64,000 nucleotides of DNA from Bolinopsis microptera (Eukaryota; Ctenophora; Tentaculata; Lobata; Bolinopsidae): positions 4,629,096-4,693,095 of the forward strand of contig NC_087080.1 in the NCBI RefSeq assembly GCF_026151205.1, in the 5' to 3' direction. Below are positions 10,710 through 22,275 of the stretch, in pieces (the stretch's first letter is position 1; each line of letters opens with the position of its first letter). The notes beneath the pieces are model-generated. The model saw only the letters and a list, made by a program, of their open reading frames with translations. It was not told where the DNA came from and did no database searches. Made by a program: the position numbers and the translations under genes.

Positions 10710-13700
10710 TTAAATCACACCTTTTGGTAAGACCTTGCGGCAAAAAACAGTTGTGTCTGCAGAAGTTTCAGTCCAAATAATCTGACTGTTAGCAGCGATC
10801 ACTTTCCAGGGTCCTGTAAAACAAATTAATTATTGTTCTTGGTATCCAAGAACTTAAATAGTCAGCTATCTTACTATATATAAAGCGAAACGATATTATA
10901 TGGATCCGTGCCATTTTACTGACACCACGGCATCAACTTTAACGCGACTTTCCGCAAAAACCGTAAAAGATATACAACTGAAACTTTTTTGACTGGGTCA
11001 AATGCTTTAATGGCCTTCAAATCAGCATGAAAAAATAAAAATTGACCAAAGAAAAGGAGTTTTAGAGCCCAAAATTTGGACCCCTAAGTGGTGTCAAAAA
11101 CGCGAATTAAATCGGTAATAATTATTTTAGTCTTTTGAGTCTTGACACCATTTTAGGGTTATACGGGTTCCTGCTAGTAATATTAATACACTACAATTAT
11201 ATAGACAAACAGGAAACAAACCGCTATCGGTGATATAGTGTCCTTGTCTATGATCTGAAGCAGGATTCCAGCCGTCCCCCTCCACAAAATCTGCTCTCTC
11301 CCAACCCGGCTCTGCCCTATTCCTACACCTCCAAGAGTCATCTGTAACAACAACACTGTTCCCATCCTCATCCTGGATTGAGCCCATAATCCCGTAGAAT
11401 CCACCCTTGTTCCTACATTTTACCCCGATAGCACGTGTTGATTGGGGGATGGTTAAAGTGGACACCTTGTTCCACGCTCCTTGTCCGGCTACAGTTCTCA
11501 GCTCCCCGTCAACCCACAGGGTCATCTTATCGTTACAAATAACTTTCAGTGTCCACTCTGATAGGGGATAAGATAGTTTTAGTTTGCTCTAAAAACGGTT
11601 GAAACTTTGAAAGACAGTTTATTTGCTCTTAGAAGGGCTATTAAAGACAGTTTATTTGCTCTTAGAAGGTTTAACAGACTTAAAAGTATAACTGAGTAGT
11701 GAGTATAAGGAGAGAGTATTAGATTCGACTAAAACATTCGACTTATTTCCAGTGAATTGGCCTCAAAGTTACAAAATAACAAAATGACATATTTTCACAG
11801 ATTTAATAATGAGGATTACACTTCCACTGAAACTTTATTCCCATTTGTGTGATGAATTACCTGGGAGTGGGAGTGGTACGGTACAGGAGTTGTCGTCCCA
11901 GTAGGACCTGCAAAGTGGCAATTTAGATCTTGTTGTTAAGTTTGGTAGGACTTTAAACTTTTAAAGGAGGTAAGTTCCCACACTCATTATATTAATTACA
12001 GTAATGCTAATGTTATCGTTCCTGGTGTTTTCCTGCTCTAACCACTTAACCATTTTCTCCGGAGACCATGATTGAAATTGTAAATGGTGGTATTATGCCA
12101 TTAAGAGCAACATGTAAATTGTAACTTGTAACCATGAGTAATATAATATTAATGATGGTAATCATGTAGACATGAACAGGACATATTCGAGGCGACCCGC
12201 TTGTGACTCGACTAGTTCCGGTTTTTTTCGGCCATCCACAAGAAAGTATAGCCTCAGTAAATGTAATATATTTGCAGAGTTGTAATACGTTCTGCTTAAT
12301 ACCTTCATTTTACCTGGGATCCCAGGCTGTAATGTTCAATTTCATAAACATATAGAATAGAGATTCGGCGGAATGACAGGCTGAGCGCCGCCCAGTAAAC
12401 CTTCATTATAAACGTCACCATATATCAATAATGTGACTCACGGGGTGACTCTACACACAGCAGATAGCTTGTATCTGATGGTGTTTGTGAAGGAGCACGA
12501 GCCTGTTATCGTCTTTGCTCCGGTTTCGAACGTTCCAAAGGTACTGTAGGGAGACCACGCTCTGAAAAAGGAATAGAACAAATGTTGGAATTACATTACA
12601 AGTAAGTGCACTCTCAGTTTATAATATTCCTTCTTCTGCAAGTCCGGCCGTGTTTGCATATTTTACATATGTCCCTGATGGTTTCCGCCGATATTATTTG
12701 TTTAGGTCAGCTGTTTCAGAGCCAGAGTATGTCTGAAACAGACATGATAAATAGTTTAACAATTACAATTAATTAATATACTGTCAAGTTGGTTACCTGG
12801 TTACCTGGTCACCTGATTTCCTGGTTATATGTTACCTGGTTACTTGGTCACCTGGTCACCTGGTTGCCTGGTTACCTGGTCACCTGATTTCCTGATTTCC
12901 TGGTTACCTGGTTACCTGGTTACTCACGATGTGATATAACACCCCAATATTTCGTACCCAGAAGGACATGTTAACGAGCTACTTCCTGTAAATAATAGCC
13001 ATATTTTTACACATAATTGAAATAGTAACTACAGTCTTACAGTTACAGTTGCATTTCCAGGGATGCGCCTCAATGTCAAAACAGCGAAACATTATTAGTA
13101 TATATAAATATATATAATATATACACAATATTTTAAAAATCGTTGAATTAAGCAGTAAAACCATGGGAGCTCCGGTAAATCGGAGCGCGTTAAATCGGGG
13201 TTTGCAGTAAATCGGGGTGCGTTAAATTGTAAATTAGGGTTTTACTGTATTTTAATAAACCTACCAGTTACCCAACTATCCTGTTTCAGATGCTTGAACT
13301 TTGTTATATCACTGTCACTTGAACATGTGTCTTTTTTACTGCAAGTCACTGTCACCTACCATGCTCACAATTATAACTAGCTTATCAATTTTACAATTCA
13401 GTAAATGATATGTCCATGTCGAAAAAGTTCATTAGATAATTAATTATTTATTTAGTCATTTACTTGAATAATTATTTAACTAAATATATTCTACACCTTG
13501 AAATACTTACGTCTACGTTTTGTCTTGATCTGCTGGACATAGATACAGTGCAGGACTCCGAGCTTATCACCAGACCGTCCAGAATGGAAGACATCGGGTA
13601 ATCTGAGGTACAGTCTACCGCCTGAGGGAATTTAACCTTCATTTGTATCTTTAAAAGTGACGTTTTCGCCGGGCCATAACATGAGTTTGGCGGCCGAGAT

Positions 13701-16700
13701 GGCTCACCAAAATTTTCACTGAAAATTTTGAATTAAAACATTATTTATACAATTAATCACAAAATAAAAACGATTTTGAATTTGATTTGTAAAATTAATT
13801 AAAATTAATTGATTAAACTTAATAAAATTGCTGGCCTCTCACCGTGTACCCATCCTGACAAACTGCAGTTGCAGCACTATCATCTCTTATCCGTGTTGTT
13901 GTTGCTGTCACTGTTGTCTGTTCCCAGTACTCTGGAGGAAGTTGGGGTTAGTGACCACTTTTCCAGCACTCTGGGGAAGTTGGGATTAGTGACCACTCTG
14001 GGGGAAGTTGGGATTAGTGACCACTCTTCCAGCACTCTGGGGAAGTTGGGATTAGTGACCACTCTTCCAGCACTCTGGAAGAAGTTGGGATTAGTGACCA
14101 CTCTTCCAGCACTCTGGAAGAAGTTGGGATTAGTGACCAGTCTTCCAGCACTCTAGAAGAAGTTGGGATTAGTGACCACTCTTCCAGCACTCTGGGGGAA
14201 GTTGGGATTAGTGACCACTCTTCCAGCACTCTAGAAGAAGTTGGGATTAGTGACCACTCTTCCAGCACTCTGGAAGAAGTTGGGATTAGTGACCAGTCTT
14301 CCAGCACTCTAGAAGAAGTTGGGATTAGTGACCACTCTTCCAGCACTCTGGGGGAAGTTGGGATTAGTGACCACTCTTCCAGCACTCTGGAAGAAGTTGG
14401 GATTAATGATCACTCTTCCAGCACTCTAGAAGAAGTTGGGATTAGTGACCACTCTTCCAGCACTCTGGAGGAAGTTGGGATTAGTGACCACTCTTCCAGC
14501 ACTCTGGGGAAGTTGGGATTAGTGACCACTCTTCCAGCACTCTGGAAGAAGTTGGGATTAGTGACCACTCTTCCAGCACTCTGGAAGAAGTTGGGATTAG
14601 TGATCACTCTTCCAGCACTCTAGAAGAAGTTGGGATTAGTGACCACTCTTTCAGCACTCTGGGGGAAGTTGGGATTAGTGACCACTCTTCCAGCACTCTG
14701 GGGGAAGTTGGGATTAGTGACCACTCTTCCAGCACTCTGGGGGAAGTTGGGATTAGTGACCACTCTTTCAGCACTCTGGAGGAAGTTGGGATTAGTGACC
14801 ACTCTTCCTGCACTCTGGGGGAAGTTGGGATTAGTGACCACTCTTCCAGCACTCTAGAAGAAGTTGGGATTAGTGACCACTCTTTCAGCACTCTGGGAAA
14901 AGTTGGGATTAGTGACCACTCTTCCAGCACTCTAGAAGAAGTTGGGATTAGTGACCACTCTTCCAGCACTCTGGGGGAAGTTGGGATTAGTGACCACTCT
15001 TCCAGCACTCTAGAAGAAGTTGGGATTAGTGACCAGTCTTCCAGCACTCTGGAGGAAGTTGGGATTAGCGACCAGTCTTCCAGCACTCTGGAGGAAGTTG
15101 GGATTAGTGACCACTCTTCCAGCACTCTGGGGAAGTCAGGATTAGTGACCACTCTTCCAGCACTCTGGGGAAGTTGGGATTAGTGACCACTCTGGAGGGA
15201 AGTTGGGATTAGTGACCACTCTTCTAGCAGAAATTAGAGCTACATTTCTTCCCCTTTCTGTTTAATTCTATTTAATTATATTTAATTATGCAATACAAGC
15301 CAAATAATTCAACTTGCTACACTAAACAGCGTCATATCGACCTATAATTGCTAATGGACTAATTAGTTTTGCCCATTAGTCTAAACCCAGCTCTTCAGGA
15401 AGATAAACACTCACCGCTCACGCTCAAAGTAAGAAATCTGTATAAAACCAACCTGTTTCCCCTTGTATACAGGATCTGTTGGCTGTTTGCCAGCCATAAC
15501 CCTCAGCTATTGTGTGTTCTCCAATAACGTAACACCCTGATCTGGCCCAGTTAAGCGGGCTGATCGCTATACCCTGACAACTGCAAGGTTTACAAGGTAC
15601 AATACTAGTATACTGGTCATTTATACTTTTACAGCCTTGATAAACTATACTCTCTAAATTTGTAAATCTCTTTTTAAAGCTAGGCTTGTATCCTACTTCG
15701 CTACTTGTATCATACTAACCCCTCATGTGATAAACACAATTCCACACAGTGCTGTCTCCCCTGATAAGCTACCTCCACTATCACCGGACCACTAGTCCGG
15801 GTATTCTCCACGAAACAGGAGTCAATATCAACTTCTACAGGATCACTTTCAGGATCTGATGGTGATCATCTGGATTCAAGTTATATTTGATGTAATGGGT
15901 CCAATTAATTGTGGACATAGTTCACCAATTACTATGTTTTTACCGTGTTTAGGCGCCCATCATATTTTAAAGCTGGGGACAATATTTTCGAACGGTTTTG
16001 TTTTATCTTTTTATGATAGTTTATTGCTGTACTCTGTAAAATTTGAAAAGTATTTAATATTAGAAAACCTGAATTGCTGCAAGTAAGATACACGTCCTCA
16101 CGGTGCCCACAGTTGTGGGTTTCTGTGTAAGTGCATGACGACCAGGCACTGTTTCTGCACCGGACATCGTCCAGATTAATCTCCAGAGTGTCTTGGAGAC
16201 TCCTGTACGAGTTGGGGCTCTCCCACCGCTCCGAGCGAACGTATCCTATTTCCTTACATACAGCATCAGCTGCAGTTTCGTTAAAATAGTCATCGCAAAC
16301 TGTACCCCCCTTGTACAGCAATAGACCTCTCTCTTCTCCTTCTATCTCTTCACCTGATAGAAAGCCTTTCGTAAGGGGGTGTCTCTAATGGACTAATTTA
16401 TTTTATACATCACAATCAGTTTTTTAAATAAAAACCACGATGAACACTCCTGATAACATAACTTCAAGAAAATAAATATATCAAAATTAAATAAAAATGA
16501 GGTGAAACCTTCACTGTCCACCAGTCTAAACAACTGAGTGAGAGTCACACCAAACTCCAGGCTAAAAACCCTGCCCGCCACTGAGTGATCACTGTGAAAG
16601 TAGATTATAGAGTCTCCCAGAGTTGTGAACTCCACACTACCTTCCTCTCCGCAGTACCTCTGTGACTGGTTACTCTGAGCAGTATACACCTAGTGGTAGT

Positions 16701-19199
16701 AGTCGATGGGGTGGCATGTGCATCAATACTTCAATAGTCAATAGAATATTAAAATACATCAATTTATATTTAATTAATCATATTATATTCTTATTATAAT
16801 TCAACAAAATCATTAAATTATGGCACATCCTTCACACTAAATAAATATAAAAAAGGAAATTACTTAAATTAATCTACACTAAAGAATCAATAATCTATGA
16901 TATCATATATATCTATAATATAATCTTATTAAAGTATTAATAAATGAAACCTCCACAAAGTCATACGAACAGAACTTGTCGTACTCCACGTGCAGGTCAC
17001 TGAACCGGACAGTCAGTTCTCTTCCCTCACTGTCACGTGGTATGTGAAGCACGCAGTCTGTGTTCAGATAATAGCTACTTCCGTCACTTCCGGCACTTCC
17101 GGCACTTCCGGCACTGTTCTGTGGTTTAGGGGACCACGTCCCTGACTCTACGAACTCTTCGTTGTAAAGACGCGATTCTGAACTTGAACATCTCATCCAA
17201 CTGTCTGGTGAGTTAGTGTATTTAGTTTTAAAACTACACTGCAAATATCTCATATTTATTAAGGACGATATAGAAGGGATATGTAATGTAGTTCGAGGAG
17301 TCCTGGTCCTCCTCACGTCCTAATGTGGCGTTTCTCTTGTACCTAATAATTCGAAGCTGAAGAGCCATGACAGGGTCAGCATGCAAAGCCCAGACTGAAA
17401 ATTGTGAACTGACTACAGTCATAAGACATCAATAGAGATAAAGTAAACTTCGAAAAGAAGGACAAACCTGAAAATATTGTATAGTACTTCACAGTGAAAC
17501 TCCCTGACTCTCCTGGTTTATATTTGATGAAGAAAGAGCCTTTAGTCGAGACAAAGTACCTAGGTCCAGAGTTGTCTCCAGAGCAGGGCCCCAGCAGATT
17601 GTCCTCCTCACCATCACCTTCAAACAGCAGGTACTGAGAGCAGTGTTGTGCAATGTCCGGGATAATAACCAGTACCTGCTTCTCAGGATCAGTAGAGTGT
17701 ATGTGGTAGGTGCACTCCTCATGATCCACTAGTTTAGGGTGGTCCTGAGTGATGAACCCTGCTGATTCCTCTACCACTACCCTACAAGGAGGTTGCGGAG
17801 GTTCCGCCTCGTATGTGAACAGGATCCGGAACCCAGCCTCCTGCTTTAGCAAGTCCGATACAAATCTTACAGTGAGACGTCTAGACTCGAAGGTTAGAGA
17901 TCTGCTGAGGGATCCACATAGTGTCTGTGAGGTGCCATCCTCCAGAGTAACCAGTAGATAATCATACACACACTCTTCTCCACCATCCTCCACATTGAAC
18001 TTTATAAAGTGCATGCTGACTGTCCTCTTTCCTCGGGGAGCCCTGACCACCCATGTGCAGTTTACCCCATTAGGGTACAACTCCGGGTAGTAGGGACTGC
18101 TCAGAATATTGTCCTCCATCTCGCCACATTCCAACTCCCAACTGTTTGGTTCGTCAGTAGCGTATGTTGCGTGGAGGGACCCAGAGGGGGTGTTGGTGGT
18201 GACCTGGACGGTGGAGGTTGTGATTATTTCTACTGGGGTGGTATCTGTTGAGGTTACATTCACTAACTTTCCAGCTGATGGTCGTGGTTTGGAGACAGTC
18301 GGAGCTTCTGTCTCAACATTCTCCGCTTTATCACACGTTCTGCCTCCGTACAATGCTCTGACCTCCTTGATATCATGACTAGCTAGAGGTCTAGTCCCTC
18401 CCTTGCACTGACTCTGCACAAACTCAGTGTCAAAGTAAGCGAACATGATGGAGCTCCTGTAGTACGAGTGACCCAGACCCAGGAGATGTCCTATCTCGTG
18501 TAGAGCTACAGAGTAAAGAACACAGTTATCTGACCAGTCCTCTTCCTCGTCGAAATGAGCTAAACCCACAGGAGGGTAGAAGGCATGAGCTTTCACTCCT
18601 TCAGGTCCGTCAAACTCACACTTTGCTGGGGGCTCATGGAGCCTACTTGCAAACTTAACCTTTATATCAGGGGTGTCGGATATGTCTACCAGCTCGAAGG
18701 AGAGTTTAGAACACTCGCTCCAAGCTGAGAATGCTGAGCTGATTACATCTTCAGTTTGAGAGTTCTGGGGAGTCGTGTTCTCAAAAGCGAAGGTGAGATC
18801 CAACTTTGCCCATTTCCTAACGGACTGACCTACGTCTCTTTTACTCCTCTTCGACTCCTTGCCGAGGAAAAACCTCGTCAGCCTACTGGACTCATCCAAA
18901 ATGTCTGGGTTCTGACAGCGAGCAGTCATCATCATTCGAATTGTAGCGTTATCAAACTCGCCCGTCTGATCTACCCCCGCGTACTGCTGCAATTTCTTTA
19001 TTGAATCAGGTGAGGCCAATATGACGTTGTCATATTTTCCTGTTTTTATCCGCTCCGGTAGTAAATTAATCCCAGTGGGGACTTTCTCAAAAGACCGTTG
19101 GTACCCGAACTGTTGCATAAAGAGACTCTGAAATCGCGGGTCAGAGAACTCAAGGGGTTCGACCTGAGTGAAGCACAAACTGAACAGAACAACAAACAT
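10710..19199 (-). CDS. Secreted matrix metalloproteinase with CUB x3, SRCR, PAN-like, two PCSK9-V-like modules and lectin-like domain
   Basis: Fourteen exons join in phase on the minus strand: 19199-17468, 17204-16951, 16689-16509, 16365-16069, 15855-15720, 15580-15453, 13862-13843, 13621-13511, 13355-13265, 12985-12928, 12561-12442, 11907-11861, 11557-11222, 10813-10710. The total of 3615 nt gives 1204 residues. Order: hydrophobic signal peptide; propeptide with variant cysteine switch ARCQNPD (C95); furin-type site SKRSKR before residue 122; catalytic domain with HEIGHLLGLGH (234-244) and Met-turn SIMF; Thr-rich linker; CUB1 358-464; CUB2 472-574; CUB3 from 583; SRCR about 709-817; PAN/apple-like about 833-900; two CxxGYxxxxC modules about 911-1055; C-terminal lectin-like domain 1058-1204. 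There is no hemopexin domain. The enzyme should cleave extracellular proteins. The protease, CUB and SRCR calls are firm; the PAN- and PCSK9-like calls are inferences from cysteine patterns. The 20-nt exon may instead be 62 nt (13904-13843), also in frame. Confidence 0.83.
12781..12926. repeat. 8-bp repeat (GGTTACCT) abutting the donor of exon 12985-12928
   Basis: Tandem GGTTACCT/GGTCACCT units run up to the donor at 12927-12922. On the transcribed sense they read AGGTAACC, so nearly every unit carries an AG|GTAA donor-like sequence just downstream of the real GTGAGT site. Confidence 0.88.
13160..13225. repeat. Copies of a GGTAAATCGGGGTTnnC minisatellite
   Basis: Three or four degenerate copies of a unit of about 17 bp, GTAAATCGGGGTTTGC and variants, lie in an intron of the metalloproteinase gene. 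The same unit forms a longer array at 20229-20378. Confidence 0.6.
13925..15235. repeat. 39-bp minisatellite (about 33 copies) in an intron of the metalloproteinase gene
   Basis: The unit on the plus strand is built around AGAAGTTGGGATTAGTGACC, with 39-bp spacing and some 30- or 36-bp deletions. The array lies between exons 15580-15453 and 13862-13843, ending about 20-60 bp before the next exon. On the sense strand each unit reads ACTAATCCCAACTTCTTCCAG, in two pieces a branch-point-like ACTAAT followed by a pyrimidine tract and CAG. Because 39 is divisible by three, long frames stay open on both strands; these are treated as repeat artefacts here. Confidence 0.93.
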
Positions 19200-20543
19200 G
19201 GTTACAGAAACAAATTAAACTGCAGATTTATCTGCCCGTTATCCGATCCAGCACTTCAAATGATTAGATTTCACCGGGTCTTGTTACTCGATCATTCTAC
19301 ACAACTGGTTTGAGCGGTTTTAATTGTTTAATCGATGTTCTGATGATATTACTTACTTGTACGTGATTAGGTATCCTCAATCATTTGAGTGGCCTGCACC
19401 AATGAACTCCAGTTTGTGCCATATCATCGCCTTCCAGTGCTAATGGTTATACTAGCCAACTCCCTCGAACCATTTAGATCTATATCAGTGTTTCCTTGCA
19501 TCATACTGAGCACTCATAATCAGAATTTTATGTATTTTTGTGAAAACAACCACTCAGAACCAGAAAAGTGTATTTATTTATGAAACCATCATCAATGCGT
19601 ACTCTGCTAACGGTTCTCAAAAGTTAAAACGCCATTATAACTAGTTACTGGTAATACGTTTTACTGGGCCTGTTGTTGTTGTTGTTGTTGTTGTTGTTGT
19701 CGGTACGACATATCTTCTATCGAAGCGTGTGGTCGTGTGGAATGTGTTTATAACTTTATAAACACTTAAGCCTGGGGTTTTTAGTTAAACCAAATTGAGA
19801 ACTGAGCTTCGTTACATGATCATTATCAAATTTACAAGGTGGTGTTCGATAATATCAACTAATCATGGAGTTGATTATTCATTTACCGCATGGAAAATTT
19901 AGAAGTAAGAATGATTTTTTGGTTATAGGTTTAAAAAAGAAACGAATAATTTATACTCGTTATCATAAAATAAATTGAACCGAACATCCTTATTTCATAA
20001 ATATTTAAACACCGCCTTTTTAAAATTTTGGTGGCACAACAAAATTCCATAAAAGTATTGAAAACTATAAGAAGTTTCGATCATATTTCTACAAAACCGT
20101 TGATTTGTTATATTATACAACACGATAAAACAATTAACGTTACAATCATGCGCAATTAAAAATCAAATATCCTTATTAGTTATTACTGATTATAGTCATG
20201 TCCAATCATAAGTTGTGGGAAACAACTGCGGTAAATCGAGGTTTGCGGTAAATTGGGGTTCACGGTAAATCGGGGTTCACGGTAAGTTTGGGTTCACGGT
20301 AAATTGGGGTTCGCACTTCACGGTAAATCGGGGTTTGCGGTAAATCGGGGTTTGCGGTAAATCGAGGTTTTACTGACTAATTCACTAAATTACAAAATTT
20401 CAATATTAATGCACTCATTATCTCTAATCGTGAACAGTTTCCACATTTAGAACTGTGAAATATCAGCTTCAATCCGTAACTGTGAGAATTCCTCAACAGA
20501 ATGTCTACTCATATCATCCTCATTTAACATTCCACCCTCCAGC
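19200..20543. other. Intergenic region with (GTT)10 and a 17-bp minisatellite
   Basis: The region upstream of the metalloproteinase start contains an uninterrupted (GTT)10 microsatellite at 19671-19700 and a GGTAAATCGGGGTTCAC-type array at about 20229-20378. No gene is seen. The metalloproteinase promoter should lie within the first part. Confidence 0.75.
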
Positions 20544-21461
20544 CTAGTATTCTCTGGTTTGTCGGAAAGTTTTCATCAGATCGTTACCTAACCACTTACA
20601 GAAACGTCTGAACACCTCGCAAGGCATCAGATACATGTAGAGAATCACGTAGTTGGTGGCACGTGGTAAGATCACCTCGTTTCTCTCCTCCCTGGTAGCG
20701 GTCACCATCTGATCCACTACCCATACAGGATCCAGTAACGGGAACAGTGCTGGCAGCTTGACTGTAGCCCCTCTTACAAGACCAGTGTCAGTGAAATGCG
20801 GGAAGATTGTGGTGATCTTGACGTGTTTGATCCCCATGTACTCTAGATCGTAGAGAAGGGTCCTACTAAAGCCGGTTACTGCGTGTTTTGATGCGCAGTA
20901 ATCAGTCATGAAGGGGGCTCCGCACTGACCGGCTACTGAAGAGATGAAGATCAGGTGGCCCCCTTTATCGATCATGTCGTCTAGAAACACCTTGGTGATG
21001 TGCATTACTCCCATGATGTTCACGTTCATTGTTAGGTCCATTTCTTTGAAAGAGGTATGTGGGAATAGCTTCCCAATAACAATACCGGCGTTGTTGAAAA
21101 GATAATCCAATTTTGGACAGTTTTTCATCACGTTTTCGTGCATCTCCAAGATGGAGTCTAGCTTAGAAACATCACAGTAATAAGTGTGAACAGTGCAATC
21201 ATTGTCCGCTAGATCCTTTATATTCTCTTCGTTGGTCTCAGCATTGATATCTACTAGGTGCAGAATATTACCACTATTAGCAAAGTTAGCAGCTAACAAC
21301 TTGCCCATCCCACTTCCAGCCCCAGTGATAAGAATGTGGGAGTTAACAATGTCCTTCCTGGGTCTGTTCCGGAACACCAGGTAGATGCACTCCCAGAGTA
21401 CTGTGACGAGGTAGAACCAGACGAACTGTAGGAACTCAACTGTGAAGTCCAAAATAAACAT
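20544..21461 (-). CDS. Short-chain dehydrogenase/reductase, SDR16C/17beta-HSD11-like
   Basis: A single exon of 918 nt encodes 305 residues, the usual length for SDR16C enzymes (HSD17B11, RDHE2). Residues about 7-31 are a hydrophobic N-terminal membrane anchor. The NAD(P) fold shows TGAGSGMG (46-53), NNAG (123-126), an active-site Ser at 174/175, and YCASK (Tyr188, Lys192). Aspartate after the second strand (LVDI) favours NAD(H). The family oxidises or reduces retinoids and sterols at the ER or lipid droplets; the substrate here cannot be assigned. On the sense strand TTTCAG lies 8 nt before the start codon, so the coding exon may be preceded by a 5'UTR exon. Codon use and GC content are higher than in the flanks, as expected for a real gene. 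Confidence 0.92.
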   Translation of the reverse strand: MFILDFTVEFLQFVWFYLVTVLWECIYLVFRNRPRKDIVNSHILITGAGSGMGKLLAANFANSGNILHLVDINAETNEENIKDLADNDCTVHTYYCDVSKLDSILEMHENVMKNCPKLDYLFNNAGIVIGKLFPHTSFKEMDLTMNVNIMGVMHITKVFLDDMIDKGGHLIFISSVAGQCGAPFMTDYCASKHAVTGFSRTLLYDLEYMGIKHVKITTIFPHFTDTGLVRGATVKLPALFPLLDPVWVVDQMVTATREERNEVILPRATNYVILYMYLMPCEVFRRFCKWLGNDLMKTFRQTREY

Positions 21462-22275
21462 GGTTGGTATCTGAAATGTAGGGTTTGGCTTATTTTTATT
21501 TTATTTTTTAAGAAGAGAGGCTGGGCAGATGGCCCACGAGAGGATAGTATGGGGATGCTCTGCCTGCCTCTGGGGTATGGCAACCCTGGGGAGGTTACCG
21601 GAGAAATCACCCAATGGAAACATGAAAATATATCGACTCTGTTACATCGTTTCCTGTTAATATAAAACTCCGTTACAAATTGAACTGGGATCTGGCAATA
21701 CTGTCTACACCTTTATAGTTCAATAAGATATGATATGAAATATCAAATATACTATCACATAGAAACACTAATTTAGGAATAGGGCTCGGAATTCCCATAT
21801 TCGTAACTTAATTATGTCGCGTGAAATCGATACAGGAAGATCGCTCTAATTTGTTGGATTGCGGCTGTCAGACATCGCAATAGAAACATTGTTAAAATGC
21901 ACATTTTTATTCATGTGCTGTGGCGCCAATTTAATTGATAAAATCTTCAAATTAACGACACTTGATAGATTTGACTTTTATCTTTTCGAAACCGAAGTTT
22001 CGAGTGTTTTCGAAGAAGTCGCAAATTTACACTTCATAATCTTTTTAAGTGCCTGCAAAAAAAAGAAAAAAAAATGTGCCAGCTGGTGTGGAAAAGAAAG
22101 ATGAGACAAGGGTTTGGGTTCTGGAAATTTATCAATAAAAGAATAAACGACTAGGTCAAGTTCAAAATAAACATGGTATCTGAAATGTTGGGTTTGGGCA
22201 AGGGAAATTTATTATTGTATTCAACACGATAGTCCAAAATAAACATGATGTCTCAAATGTCGGGTTTGGATTAGG
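21440..22275 (-). repeat. Start-codon region of the SDR gene repeated three times
   Basis: The minus-strand block AAACCC-ACATTTCAG-ATACC-ATGTTTATTTTGGAC at the true start (about 21448-21492) recurs at about 22158-22196 and 22228-22266. Both upstream copies keep the ATG and most of the acceptor, but their frames close or run into the next copy. The 650 bp between holds no other gene; a short AT-rich open frame at 21859-22104 is unsupported. Confidence 0.7.
21539..21597. repeat. Short dispersed repeat also found at 45133-45190
   Basis: GGATGCTCTGCCTGCCT and its left flank AGGATAGTATG recur in inverted orientation inside the 43.4-46.8 kb foldback element. It is probably a fragment of a short interspersed element, but no tRNA-like promoter is recognisable. 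Confidence 0.5.

Noticed and set aside
14014-15152. Minus-strand 13-residue repeat protein (WSLIPTSSRVLEE-like)
   Set aside because: The 39-bp period keeps all frames open; neighbouring exons join in phase without it. Kept only as a possible alternative-splicing finding.
17234-17422. Extra exon between CUB2 and CUB3
   Set aside because: The phases of exons 17468 and 17204 already match and CUB2 is complete, so the segment is treated as intron.
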